Positions 21,954-33,084 of a stretch of DNA of 64,000 nt are shown in pieces. This stretch comes from Macrothele yani (lineage: Eukaryota > Arthropoda > Arachnida > Araneae > Macrothelidae). Position numbers and translations under genes: made by a program. Each line of letters begins with the position of its first letter. Position 1 is the stretch's first letter. The notes under the pieces were generated by a model that saw nothing but the letters and a program-made list of their open reading frames with translations, did no database searches and had not been told where the DNA came from. The stretch lies in NCBI GenBank assembly GCA_039090855.1, contig CM077013.1, forward strand, positions 135,119,240-135,183,239, read 5' to 3'.

Positions 21954-23142
21954 CGGTCGTATCTCAATAATATGACCAACTACCTAATTAATGGGAATCG
22001 CCACCCTTGGCCCGGATGAAAGCTGCGAGACGGCGTGGCATGGATGCAATGAGGCCCTGAAAGGTGTCCCGAGGCACACGTACCCATTCAGACTGCAGCA
22101 AAGCACGGAGGTACCGGATACGACGTGATTGTGGGTCGGCACGTCGAACCTGTCGATCCAAATAGTCCCCACAAGTTCTCTATGGGATTGAGATCGGGCG
22201 ATTTCGCCGTCCAAGGCAGAACGGAGACATCGCTGTCGTGTTCCTGGAACCAGCCACGCACCTCCTTAAGCAACATGACATGGTATATTGTTCTGTTAGT
22301 AGACACCATCATCACCAAAGTGAGCGTCCAACATGAAGGAACACATATGGTCAGCGAGGATGGAGAGGTAACCATTCGCGTTCAGGGATCCACCAAGTGG
22401 TACTAGGAAAACATCTCCAAGACATGCACACTGCCACCGCCGGCCTGTACTTGACCGCAAGCGCGTCCGGGTGTTGGTTCTCGTGTGTCTGACGTCACAT
22501 CCGCCACCGCCCGTCACTTCTGTGGAGTAGGAACCTCGACTCGTCGGAGAAGGCAACCTTTTCCCACTCTTCCACTGTCCAATGACTGTAGTCCCAAGCG
22601 CACTGCAAGCTTCGTTGCCGATGGACCTGAGTTAACATGGGCACCTTGACGCAGCGTAGACACCGGAGACTCGTGCGTAACAAGGTTCGCTCTACCGTTA
22701 TCGGGGACACGTACCTGGGTACCCCAGCGTTCATTTGTGTGGTCAATTCCTGCACTGTTGCGCGTTACCAGTGGATGGAGATGACGTTCTCCTCTGGGGT
22801 CAATGGCCCTTGGGGCTCCACAATCATGACGTCGGGAGGTGCTTGGTGTGCCAGCGGTCTATTCTTGGTACACCCTTACTACAGCACCTCGCGAACAGCT
22901 CACGAAGTCTGCTGTTTCTGAGATGTTTTCACCCTTGGCGCGGTAGCCGATGAACATTCCTTTTTTGAAATTCCGTCAAATCACTACCTCTGCCCATTGT
23001 GCTCACGTGACGCACTATGGCTCATCTGTCCTGGCCGGCTACTTATATCTCCGTGAGCTAGACCTTTTCACGTACACTCTGTGACGCGTCTGGGAGGGTA
23101 CACTATGACTCCGGCGGTGGTCATGATATTCTGATACGACTG
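21954..23142 (-). mobile_element. Tc1-like transposon, degraded
   Basis: Diverged inverted repeats (CGGTCGTATC near 21954; CAGTCGTATC read inward from 23142, each followed by ATGACCA) enclose minus-strand transposase fragments. The left end lies only a few bases from the pogo-like terminus at 21947. I could not confirm the TA duplication. Confidence 0.82.
22085..22950 (-). pseudogene. Tc1 transposase fragments
   Basis: Minus-strand pieces in several frames. 22755-22495 reads TVERTLLRTSL, then WTVEEWEKVAFSDESRF with the first catalytic Asp. 22375-22088 reads NRTIYHVMLLKEV, then AKSPDLNPIENLWG with the catalytic Glu. The region of the second Asp is damaged. Stops and shifts rule out function. 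Confidence 0.85.
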
Positions 23143-23859
23143 TTTATATATTTTTTTTTATTTTAGCGAACAAACTGAACTGATTTGGGTTCCAGTTCCG
23201 TTCTTGAATAAAGTAAGTAATTATAGTTCTGAATAAAGTTATTTTTTTTCTTAGAATTCTTTAACTCCTGTTGCCCAGTACAATTTTCCTGAGTTGTTCA
23301 AAAATTAAACATACGCTACTCAGAGCAAAAATGTTAAATACTGGCAATCAGGAGGAACAGGGTGTAACGAGAATTGGAACAAACAAGCAGAAACAAAGGA
23401 AATGCAAAAAACATAGCGGCTAAGTTGCATTAAGATTAATACTACCATGGGGAACCTAATTAAACAACAAGCTAAAAAAATTGCAAAAACGGTGAAATAA
23501 AAACCCATTTTTCGGGTCGAAATATTAGGACCCATTCAACTTGACTTTATCAAGGGCAATGCACGTAAAATGTTCCTGCTATCTCAACCACGACCTTGAA
23601 TTTCAGTTTCTATCTGTGCTGTTAATCTAAACTCTAAAAAAAAAAAAAAAAATTGCGATTACTAAAAATTTCTTTTTATTAAACTTAAATGACCTAACTT
23701 GAATGTGCAGGCCAAAAATTAGAGCTAAAAAATGAACAAATTTATTTTTAAAAAAAGCACGAATTTGCGAAAAATGAACAGAATTAGGAAATAAGTGAAC
23801 TGCACAGTCCCACATGAAAATGAGGATGAAAATATAATAATTTTTAGGACTAGAACTAT
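23143..23859. other. AT-rich spacer, nothing recognised
   Basis: Low-complexity AT-rich DNA with poly(A) runs. No domain-bearing frame was seen. Confidence 0.5.
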
Positions 23860-23861
23860 TA

Positions 23862-25051
23862 GGGGTATGCAAAAGTTTCCGCCGCCTCCTCTAGCGGGCA
23901 CTGTAGGGGTCTAAACCCGCCGGTGACCCGTGCGATCAGTTTCTACAAGAAGCCAAGCATGGTGGTCAATAAAGTTCATTTGTGGCACTGTTTGTTATTC
24001 ATGTTTTAATTTAGGGAAAGTGCGAGTGAAGCATTAGGTTCAATATGTCAGACGGCGAAACGGTTATGGGTGAGCGGACGTGTCGAGAATGGTTTGCCAG
24101 GTTTAAGAAAGGTGATCTAAGCTTGGAAGACAAGCCACGTGCAGGTAGACCGCAGGAACTCGCAGACGAGGAGCTGGAATCGCTATTGCAAGAGGATGCC
24201 ACACAATCGACCACGCAACTGCCGAAACGTTTGAAAGTGGCTCAATCGACGGTGGTACGGCGTCTACAGGCCTTGGGGAAGATCCAGAAGATTTGTAAGG
24301 GGGTTCCGCATACTTTAACGGAGCGTAATATTGGTCAACGATTGGGCATCTGCATGTCGTTGCTGAAGAGGTTTCAAGGGAAGAATTTTTGTGGAAGGTT
24401 GTCACCGGGGATGAAAAAAAAATGGGTCTATTGCGACAACCCCGTACGCAAGCGATCCTGGGTCGACCCAGGCCAGCCATCAACATCCACTGCAAACCAG
24501 GATATCCACGGGGAGAAGGTGGTGGTGTGTGTGTGGTGGGATACACGCATGGAGTGCTGTAATCCGAACTGTTGTAACCTGGCCAAACAATCACTGCACA
24601 ATGATATAGCGATCAGTTGATGAAACTGAGCGCCGCAATCGCGTAAAAATGCCCATGGATAGGTAAAGGACGCCGCCCAGTCATCCTGTTACACGATAAT
24701 GCCAGACCACATGTCGGTGCCACCACAAAATCAACCCTTGAACAGTAGCACTGGGAGGTTTTACCGTACCCGGCTTACTCCCTGGACATTGTACCCTTAG
24801 ACTTTCATCTGTTTCGCTCTATGCAACATGCCCTAGCCCAACAGCGGCACACCACAGTTCCAGAGGTGGAAAATTTCGTTACTGCGTTCTTCTGCTCAAA
24901 ACCAGAATCCTATCACAGGGGCATTCATTTTTTGCCTGAAAAAGTGGCGAGAGGTTATTGATGCTGACGGCTAATATTTCATTGAATAAATGTGTACTGA
25001 TTTCTTGATTATTCCTGTCTCCTTAAAACGGCCGAAACTTTTGCATACCCC
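23862..25051 (+). mobile_element. mariner (mauritiana-like), degraded
   Basis: A 1190-bp element with TA at 23860-23861 and 25052-25053. The inverted repeats start GGGGTATGCAAAAGTTTC on both sides. It belongs to the same broad lineage as the mariner at 17314 but its termini differ. Confidence 0.93.
24045..24985 (+). pseudogene. mariner transposase, broken
   Basis: 24045-24300 reads GERTCREWFARFKKGDL, then PRAGRP, then TVVRRLQALGK. The next segment encodes SWVDPGQPSTST, a mauritiana signature. The C-terminal part carries LLHDNARPHVG and DFHLFRSMQHAL in another frame, with TAG in between. The usual SPDLAPSD motif has decayed to SLDIVPLD. Confidence 0.87.
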
Positions 25052-25124
25052 TAATAAGTGAAAGAAAGCAAAAGCAGACAACTTCTAAAAATTAAGGTTT
25101 AAAATGCGAATACCAAGTAGATAG

Positions 25125-25270
25125 TGTGGAAGAAATATTCTTCACACAGATACTTGGGACTTCATCCTCCTGGGTGGTGCATAACGAATAGCAAGCGCGA
25201 ACGGAAATTGGGAGATACGGGTTCGTTTCCTGTTCTAGGGCGACGTAATTTTCAAGTTTCCTGACGTGGC
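25125..25270 (+). mobile_element. SINE-5 copy (tRNA-like head)
   Basis: The tRNA-like segment CTGGGTGGTGCATAACG to CGGGTTCGTTTCC is followed by GACGTAATTTTCAAGTTTCC. Head and tail match, in the same order, the host unit around the nested SINE at 51137-51600. Confidence 0.55.
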
Positions 25271-25570
25271 TGTTACGTGAGAAGCAGTAAAAATACATGC
25301 AATTCAGAGATGTCTCTTTGCGGTGTTAATAACTCATGGGAATACTAAATTGAGTGAAGGTTAGATTTTTTTTTTTTTTTATTGGTCAGCATAGATACTG
25401 TTAAAACAAGTCCTGATTTTTTTTTCTCCTTAATTATTCCAACTAGTGCATACTGGGAGCAGGCGAATTCATCGAAAACAAATTTATCGACAAAACAATT
25501 CACCGAAAGACTACTTTATCGAAAAAAATGAAACGAATTCATTTGAAACAGAGTTTAAGACTGTTTCAAT

Positions 25571-25655
25571 GAAGTGGGTGTCTGCACTAGTCCGTTTGGC
25601 CAACTGTTTTGCCACTAAACAGTTGGCCAAACGGACAAGTGCAGACACCCACTTC
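25571..25655. repeat. 39-bp-arm hairpin
   Basis: The left arm 25571-25609 and right arm 25617-25655 are complementary with one mismatch and a 7-nt spacer. It lies inside the Mutator-like element. Confidence 0.95.
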
Positions 25656-25806
25656 AGGGGCCGTATAAAAATTGCATTGTTTTGGTTTCAGACGTGCGCA
25701 AAGGCCTAGGGATTAATATTTAATGCCTCAGTAAAAGGGGCAATAATACTAACTTGATTTGGTGTCTCAACCTTGTGGGTATGAACACGGCCTAGGCGTA
25801 TTAATA

Positions 25807-27337
25807 CACTGCTGGACAATTGCTAAGGACGGATCATAAACGGCTATATAGCGCATAAAAAAGTAAGTGTGGTTGGATGCCAAGTGAAATAAAATAATGT
25901 CAGAATGCCAGGACATTACAAGAAAGACAATTTATTGTGCTCTGAAATCCAGAAGGCTTTGGAACGTGTTCAAGGGACAAACAGGCCATTTTGTGCAGAA
26001 TACGTAAACGTGAAAAAAATGCAATTACCGTCCGCAGGCGTTCCGGCGTAAGATGTCAATACGGGATATGGCCACCATGGAGGGCGATGCAAGATTTCAC
26101 ACGTCGTGTCATGCTTTGCACAACATTATCAAGCAGCTGTTGGGGTAATTTATCCCATTCCTCTGTCAGTGCACGGATGAGGGTGTCCTTGTTTATTGGA
26201 AGGCATTGGCGACCAGCAAGACTCCTCCCCAAAGCATCCCACACATTTTCAATGGGATTCAGATCTGGAGAACGTGCTGGCCATACGAGGCGTAGAATAT
26301 CCTCGCTCTCAAGACACTCCTGGACAGCGACTGTTCGATGGCATGTTGCGTTGTCATCCATGAAAATGAATCTATCACCGACAGCACCACGGAACATGCG
26401 AACATGAGGTAGCAGAACATCATTAATGTATCGTTGGCCAGTCATAGTCCCATTTGGAAGCACATAGAGGGACGTACGGCCATTGATCATGATGCCAGCC
26501 CATACCATGGCACTACATGTCGGATATCGGTCCCTTTCCTGTATGTTTGCTGGACAATATGCAGTACCACTACACGCCAGATCGGTTGTCGTCGACAATC
26601 AGACGATAGACTGTATCTACTCTCATCTGAGAAGAGGACACTAGACCAGTCGTTATCAGTCCAATTGCGATGTTGATGACACCATTGCAAACGGGCGGTA
26701 TGGTGACGTCTGGACAATGGGATGCACACAACAGGACGGCGGGCGTATAGTCCTCCTTCATGCAAACGTCTGGCGACAGTTTTTCGGGAGATCCGCTTGC
26801 CAGTAGCCGCCATAAACTGATTTGCTCCCTCACTAGCTGTGCTGCGCCGGTGTCTTTTTGTTGATAGCACTATGTACCGATCTTCTGCAGGTGTCGTACT
26901 GCGAACACGACCTCCCCCGTGACGTTTGCTACACTCTCCATTTGTTTGAAATGATTTCCAAAGCCTTGAAACAACACTGTGGCTGACGTCGAACTCCCTG
27001 GCAACATGTGTTATTTTTCGCCCTTTTTCAATCTTGCCAATAATACGGCCATGCGTAAAATCATCTAGGTGATGTCGGGAAGACATACTGAAAATTGCAA
27101 GTTCATCAATTGATTCTTTCCCTTTCAACTTTGCGTTTGAACAACAACGGTCAATACGCGTCAAATCCTTTATATCTCTTATCAGCGCTATGACGTCACG
27201 AACAAGTTCGGCAATCCAAAATTTGCATACGCACAACACATCTTACTGTATCCCGCACTTATGCTAATTTCCACATTTTCCTGCCTTCCATTTTATAGTT
27301 GCTATTGTCATCCGTCCTTAGCAATTGTCCGGCAGTG
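25807..27337 (-). mobile_element. Tc1-like transposon, nearly intact
   Basis: A 1531-bp element with TA at 25805-25806 and 27338-27339. Inverted repeats start CACTGCYGGACAATTGC and include AAGGACGGAT. It is inserted in the Mutator-like element. Confidence 0.95.
26056..27086 (-). pseudogene. Tc1 transposase (DD34E), one frameshift
   Basis: The start at 27086 (MSSRHHLDDFTHGRIIG) gives a protein of about 343 residues, normal for Tc1. The DNA-binding part reads KITHVAREFDVSHSVVSRLW and has a GGGR linker motif. The catalytic residues are in LFSDESRY, FMDDNATCH and SPDLNPIENVW, with 34 residues between the second Asp and the Glu. A single frameshift near 26580 separates the first Asp from the other two. 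The C-terminus MTRRVKSCIALHGGHIPY is complete. Confidence 0.93.
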
Positions 27338-27699
27338 TATTTAATGCTCTAGTACAAGCGCAATAATACTTAATAATACTGTCCGGGAATAGTAGACACG
27401 ATGAAATCAAAAGTCTGATTCTTGTTAGACTCCCTAATGGTTTTGTGGTCATCCTACACGAAAGTGTAATCTAAGAAATAAAAAATGCTAATTTTATACG
27501 TTCCCCAAAAGCTTTTGTGGCCACTTAGCCATATTCCAATTATAGTCAAAGTTTTCGACAAAAGCTTACCCTACAAAATTGTATCTCTCGAATATTTCGC
27601 TTTCGATGAATTCACTTGAAGCCCTAATTTTCGAAGAATTTGCTTTTCGATGAATTCTCCGTTCAATGAATTCACCTAGAACCGTGCATACTAACATTA

Positions 27700-28040
27700 A
27701 AGAAGCTAAAAATTAACGACATTTGTACATATTAGACACTTCGCTGAGAAAAAATCTATCCCAGTAGGAGCAGTAGTGTAACTGAAACTAAACCCAAACA
27801 CGAAGGAAATGAGCTCTTTGTTCCCTGTTAAGATGGAGAAAAAGATGAAAAAAAAACAAAAAACACATAAATATATTACTCAACATGAAAAATTCATTGG
27901 CGATACACAGAAAATATCGCATTCTACCGATGGCCCGTCTCTATGATGTACCTGCGATCTGGACATAGGTCATAAATAAACTCCTTCATACCGCAAGATC
28001 ATAAGATTCACTTCAAACATTAAATAAAAATGGGCAGAAA
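27700..28040. other. spacer, probable intron
   Basis: AT-rich DNA with no gene. It lies just downstream of the donor site of the PDZ exon, so it is probably intronic. Confidence 0.45.
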
Positions 28041-28049
28041 ATTGAATAC

Positions 28050-28198
28050 CTCCAAATGAGAACGGTGAGTGTCCGGAATGCGCAGTCTATTAGCTGCAAG
28101 GCATCAGCCAAGGACAAGCACTGGACGTCGTTGATCTTGATCACGTGATCGCCAACCTGCAAGATTCCTTGCTTGTGCGCTTTGCCTTCGGGATCAAT
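28050..28198 (-). CDS. PDZ-domain exon of a host gene
   Basis: A 149-bp minus-strand exon. On its own strand a pyrimidine-rich tract and TTACAG precede it (AG at 28200-28199), and TGGAG|GTATTC ends it (GT at 28049-28048). It encodes IDPEGKAHKQGILQVGDHVI, then KINDVQCLSLADALQLI, then FRTLTVLIWR. This is the second half of a PDZ domain: the GDHVIKIN turn, the helix with ALQLI, and the last strand. PDZ domains bind C-terminal peptides of partner proteins, usually at membranes or junctions. The exon length is not a multiple of three. I cannot name the gene, and no other exon of it is recognisable in the window. Confidence 0.8.
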
Positions 28199-28229
28199 CT
28201 GTAACAAGCAATAAAAAAACAAGAAATGA

Positions 28230-28630
28230 GAGGTCGGAAAAGAAACTTACACAAATCCATAAGAAGGAGCATTAAGGAAAATTAAATCTCGCTTACGATG
28301 CCGGAGAAATCGCAGTAGCTCTTCAGAAAATAAACTTCATCCGGGCAATGACTCATCATACATGCAAGAAATCCAGTAGAGACAAGATCTCACTGGCAAC
28401 TTTTCACTGCTGTTAAGACAATTTAGATCTCATCTGCTATTAAAAAAAGTGTGTGATACATTTTTAATGTTCCCACAAATCATTTTCTTGTTGTTGTTTT
28501 TATTAACAACGAAATCAACATACTTGAATAGAAGACGTCCACTGATAAAGAGATTAACCGGATTTTGTGACACAATGAGCCAATATTTTTTTTTGGGGGG
28601 GAGTGAACAGAGTCAGGCGTATACATATAT
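28230..28630. other. probable intron, nothing recognised
   Basis: Sequence upstream of the PDZ exon on its strand. No second exon could be identified. Confidence 0.4.
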
Positions 28631-28636
28631 ACGCTA

Positions 28637-29860
28637 TATTGACAAAAGTCACTGGACACCTGGAAGAGAAACACAACATAGCATTTATTGACAGACATTA
28701 AGTACGGTGACGGTCCACCATTGGCATTAATGCATGCACTGATTCTTCGAGACATGCTTTTGACAAGGTTTTGAAACACAGCCATACGTATGCGCGCTTC
28801 CATTCAGTACATAATGCTGCCGTTAACTGTTGCTTAGTAGTAGTCCTTGGTTCCAAACTTCTTATGCGGCGCTCTAATTCATCCCATAGGTGCTCTGTGG
28901 GATTAAGATCAGGGCTCTGTGTTGGTCAGTCCACACAAGATATGGAATTATCGTCAAACCACGCCGTAACAGTCCTTGCTTTATGGCTCGGAGCATTATC
29001 CTGCTGGTACCAACAAGGCTCGGTTCCATAGTATTGCCACAGAGTAAATAGGGCATAATTGTCCAGAATATCGAGGTAGACGTGCTGGTTAACAGGTTTG
29101 TCCACGATAAACAATGGGCCGGGACCATACCACGAAAAATACCCCAAAACGAGTACAATGCCAGCTCCAAAATTTGCCATAGGAACAGTACACTGTGGTA
29201 AACAGCGTTCCCCCGGTTGCCGCCATACCCACACACGGCCATCAGACTGATGGATCCTGTATCAGTCCATAGGACCAGTTTCCATTGATCTACGGTCCAT
29301 GGTAAATGTTCTTTGCACCATGCTAAACGGCGAGTAGCATTCCGAGTGGAGATGAAAGGCTTATGAGCAGCCGCACGACCACGGTAACCCACGGAATGAA
29401 GTTCTCTGCGAATGTTACATGTACATACCGAGGTTCCAGCATTGTTACTGACCTGTACACTGAGGTCTTGTGCAGTACTCCGTCGATTAGCTGTAACGAC
29501 TCTCCTGAGGCTTCGACATCCTCTATCACTGATATTCTTTGGTATGCCGGTATGTTTTGCTGTTTCAGGCACGCCATGTGTCCTCCATTTATTCAGTACA
29601 TCCAAAACAGTTGACTTGGGTATGTTTAAACGCCTCTCGGTTTCTCTTATGGACAACCCGCTAATATAACACCCAACAACCTTTCCTTTCTCAATGTCAA
29701 TTCTCTCCCGCCGCGACATTTTCACTCAACCTCACAGTGCGATATGATCGCGGTCAGCTGCAGCCTTCTTTCTATACCCTTTGCAGCTGTACCGCGCATC
29801 TTAACAACCCAGCGGATCCGTTCATTTGCTTTTGAAGGGGTGTCCAGTGACTTGTCAATA
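28637..29860 (-). mobile_element. Tc1-like transposon (same family as the one hit by the LINE)
   Basis: A 1224-bp element with TA at 28635-28636 and 29861-29862. Termini read TATTGACAAAAGTCACTGG on the left and TATTGACAAGTCACTGG inward from the right. It is the closest relative in this window of the interrupted copy at 41803-50352 and serves as the reference for its empty site. Confidence 0.92.
28690..29719 (-). pseudogene. Tc1 transposase, frameshifted
   Basis: The start at 29719 reads MSRRERIDIEKGKVVG. The N-terminal helix-turn-helix part is intact through GLSIRETERRLNIPKST and NRRSTAQDLSVQV. Damage sets in after LVLWTDTGSISL, where ESRYRIHQSDG is expected. The remaining parts are in other frames: WYQQDNAPSHKARTV with the second Asp, the LNPIE-type segment near 28890, then KSMSRRISACINANGG at the C-terminus. 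Confidence 0.88.
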
Positions 29861-29875
29861 TAATGTACATCAGGG

Positions 29876-30672
29876 GGCGAATATTCGGGGTGTGCTGGGT
29901 GTGCGCCGCACACCCACACAGAACCGCAATTTAGCCTATATTATCGATATTTTTTTCGGATTTCTTAGAAAGCTCGCCAGAGTTCGTTTTAAGGCTTCCA
30001 GTGGTGTTTAAAATTATTTTCCCCATATAATGTTTTCTTTAAGAAGAAAATGTTCACTCAGTAAGCATATCGCTTTCGTGCTAAGATTCTCTGGTGTGCG
30101 GTTTGACGTCCGCACATCCGACGATGTTTAAGCAGCTGTGGTACAAGCGCTTCCCAGATGGCGCTGCAGGTCCCGCTCTCACTTTCCCTGTGGTTTTAAA
30201 AGTAACAGCGGAACTCTCAGGGTGTGCTGGTTAAAATGAGCACCGCATGCAGTCCCACGGGTTACTGCAATTCAACGTTCTGATACGAGTTGCTGTTATA
30301 TAGTTTTTTTTTTTTTTGGGGGGGGGTCAACGTACTTCTAATAAGACTCGCCAAAGTTTGTCCTAAGGCTTTGCGTGTGTGGCTAAAATTAATTCCCTTG
30401 TGCAATTTTTTCGTAAAAGAGGAGAATGTTCGTTGCTTCGTTTAGTAAACAAAACGTAGCAAGTAATATTTACAGCTGCAAGAGTGCTATTTTATCAGCG
30501 GACTACCCAGGTAGTTAAAGTAACTGTAGTTTACTTTACTTTAACTTTCAACCCAGAAGCTAAACTTCCCAGGGTGTGCGCGCTGAAAAAGGCACCACTA
30601 GTCATACTTGTTTACGTACGGAATAGCGTGGAGTCAAACACAATTCAACGTTCTGGTACGAGTTACTGTTTT
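29876..30672. repeat. diverged tandem duplication, hAT-like start
   Basis: Two diverged copies of about 360 bp lie at about 29945-30300 and 30315-30672. Shared landmarks in order are CTCGCCA, CTAAGGCTT or TTAAGGCTT, CAGGGTGTG and CAATTCAACGTTCTG. The left edge begins CAGGGGGCGAATATTCGG with a GGGTGTGC hairpin, which resembles an hAT terminus. No matching right end was found. Non-coding. Confidence 0.55.
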
Positions 30673-30804
30673 TCTGTCTGTTCGTCGCTGTGTGAATCCA
30701 TGTGTTTATCAGCACAGATTTAAATATACAATTTGAATTTTGATATCCATTTAGGATGGGTAACAGTGTTTACGATATACTAGGTTTTCCATTTTCTGCC
30801 AGAT

Positions 30805-31030
30805 TTTTTTTTTTTTTTTTTGATTGGAGGTTTAACGACCACCGTGAGCAACTCAATGAGCTATAAAGCAATCGCCCGTCCTTAATTTAGAGTCACTGGT
30901 TCAAGGGAAGGGAGAGAACCAGTGCCGTAAGACAAACACAACATCCATGCCTCACCGGGATTCGAACCCGGACCCCTTTCGGACGAATGATCAGAGGTCA
31001 TCGCTTAGACCACTGCGTCACCGGCTAGGC
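30805..31030 (-). mobile_element. SINE-1 copy
   Basis: Minus strand with poly(T) on the left, and the same head and body as at 12145. A TSD is not convincing (GCCAGATT against GGCAAATT). Confidence 0.9.
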
Positions 31031-31289
31031 AAATTGTAAAGTGGGTTAAAGAAGGTAAGCCTCGTGCTCTATTTAAGATAATAAAAAAACAACTGAAAAT
31101 TCGTTCATCACTCTAGTATTTGCACAGGAAATACGGATTTTTCTTACAATGGAGTGTATGTTAAGATCTTTACCATAAGTAATTAGACGGCCGCTAAATA
31201 AAAGAAATGCTTCCGTATGTTCAAAATCAATGCATGAAGTTTGCAGCTCGGGATGCATAACAAATTTTTTATGTGCATTTTTTTAAGAA

Positions 31290-31950
31290 CATGAAACAGG
31301 AAGAGCACCAGGAGAAGATGGAATTACCGTGGACATTACACAAGAAGCAAGTGGAGAAATTGAAACTACACTCGCCCAAGTTTTCACTAGATGTCTCAAT
31401 GAAGGGAGGATTCCTGAAGATTGGTACAATGCTACAATGATCCTGCTACATAAAAAAAAAAAAAAAAAGTGGAATTGAGGATCTCAGGAACTACAGGCCC
31501 GTCGGCCTCCTACCACTGATTTATAAAATCTTCTCTAAGGTTCTTTCACATCGCTTGAAAGGGACACTGGACATTGCTTCAACAGCGGCTACAGCACTAT
31601 AGATCATATCCATGTACTGAGAGAACTAATTGAAAGAATAAGGGAATATGAACTCCCATTATGCATGGCTTTTATTGATTACGAAAAGGCCTTCGATTCT
31701 GTGAAACCATCAGCAATTACAATGGCTTTGAAACCCTGCGGTATTGAAGTTGCATACATTAATATTATTAATAACATCTATGAAAATGCAAATGTTCGAC
31801 ACTTTGAGGATACTGCAACAATAAAAATTGGAAAGCGAATGAGACAAGGTGACACCATATCTCCTTAACTCTTTAATGCCGCTTTGCAAAATGTCTTTCA
31901 ATCATTAAACTGGGAAAACAAAAAGATAAAGATTAATGGAGATTATTTAA
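31290..31950 (+). mobile_element. RTE fragment (reverse transcriptase part)
   Basis: Encodes, with frameshifts, the palm region of the RTE family: RAPGEDGITVD, IPEDW-like, AFIDYEKAFDS (31665 on) and RMRQGDTISP, ending just before the FADD motif. Both ends are truncated. A poly(A) expansion sits at about 31450. Confidence 0.9.
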
Positions 31951-32012
31951 CAATCTTTTCACAAAACTCGACTAAATTTAGTTGGAGTTTTGTGAAAAGA
32001 TTTTTAAATAAT
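31942..32012. repeat. hairpin at RTE fragment breakpoint
   Basis: Arms of 35-36 nt face each other directly (31942-31976, 31977-32012) and differ at only two places. The left arm overlaps the last RTE bases. Confidence 0.9.
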
Positions 32013-32039
32013 AAGTTCTTTTAATTGCTTTAATTTGTG

Positions 32040-33065
32040 AATTCAAATAATTTCTGTATCTCTTAAAGACAGCAAAGTCATCGGGTGATCTAGACTAAGA
32101 ATTTGGTGAATAATTTATTCTTAACATTTATTTTGTGTATAAGAGAGTTATCTATCCAAGGTTTTCTCATTTTTTATATTTACGTTGAATAGTAAGTATT
32201 TGATCACACACGTCTTTAAATATTGTTAAAAAAGCATTAAATGAAGTGTTAGGCGAAGGATAGGCTAATTCATTTTTCAAGTCAATTTCCCGAAGTCTAT
32301 CACTGAATTTCTCTATTGTAACTTTATTAATCTTGTTAAGTCACTTAATTTTTTTAACAAAAGAAATGGAATCAGTTATGAAAATAGGCAAATGGTCATT
32401 AATATCATATCTTAAAACACCAGAAGTAACAGTTTCCTCCAGTACATTTGTGATACATAGGTCCAGTACACAGCTTGAGGTAGGAGTAATTCTTGTTGGC
32501 AGGGATATTGTATTATAAAATCCAGATGACAGCAAAATACTTTTGAATTGGTCAATTGTGGGATTTATTTGAGAAATGTCCAAGTTAAAATCCCCCAAAA
32601 GGATTTTTTTTTATTAACTAAATTAGCAAAGCTAAGTAAATCATTGATAATGGTAAAAAATTCATAACAATCTGAGTTGGGAGGTCTGTAGCCAACAGAG
32701 ATAATATAGAATTCATTTTATATAGTCCAAATTTCTACATTATGATTGATAAAAGTAAAGTTATGGACAATGTCAAAATTCAAATTTTTATTATTTACAT
32801 AAATTGCAATACCCTCACCCCTAGAGTAAGTTCTATTTAAGTGGAAAATATAGTTTGAAAATTGAATATTGAACACAGCAATTGGAAACCAAGTCTCTGT
32901 AACCCCCCCCCCCCAAAACCGATTTAAGAAAAACCGATTGAATTAAAAACTTCCAAGAATGTTACTTTATTCAGTAATGACCTTGAATTAACATGAAAAA
33001 GTGAAATAAAGTTGTGTTTAGTATTAAACAATTCAATAAGGTTGCTCACAGAATAATAGTTTTCA
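32040..33065 (-). pseudogene. LINE (CR1-like) ORF2 endonuclease remnant
   Basis: The minus strand opens MSENYYSV and continues with FHVNSRSLLNKV, the usual start of a LINE endonuclease. It then shows AIYVNNKN, VGYRPPNSD, GDFNLDISQ (32598) and NDHLPIF. These are apurinic-type endonuclease motifs. The reverse transcriptase is missing and stops are present. Confidence 0.75.
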
Positions 33066-33084
33066 GACATTATCAAGTAGTAAT

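Larger units (their letters stand above)
25455..27683. mobile_element. Mutator-like non-autonomous element, split by Tc1
   Basis: A 9-bp exact duplication, GTGCATACT, flanks the unit (25446-25454 and 27684-27692). The ends are inverted: GG, then AGGCGAATTCATCGAA on the left; GG, then AGGTGAATTCATTGAA read inward from the right. Both ends carry further AATTCNTCGAAA-type subterminal repeats. A 9-bp TSD with GG-starting termini fits the Mutator (MULE) superfamily. Without the Tc1 inside (25807-27337) it is about 0.7 kb and encodes nothing. Confidence 0.7.
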
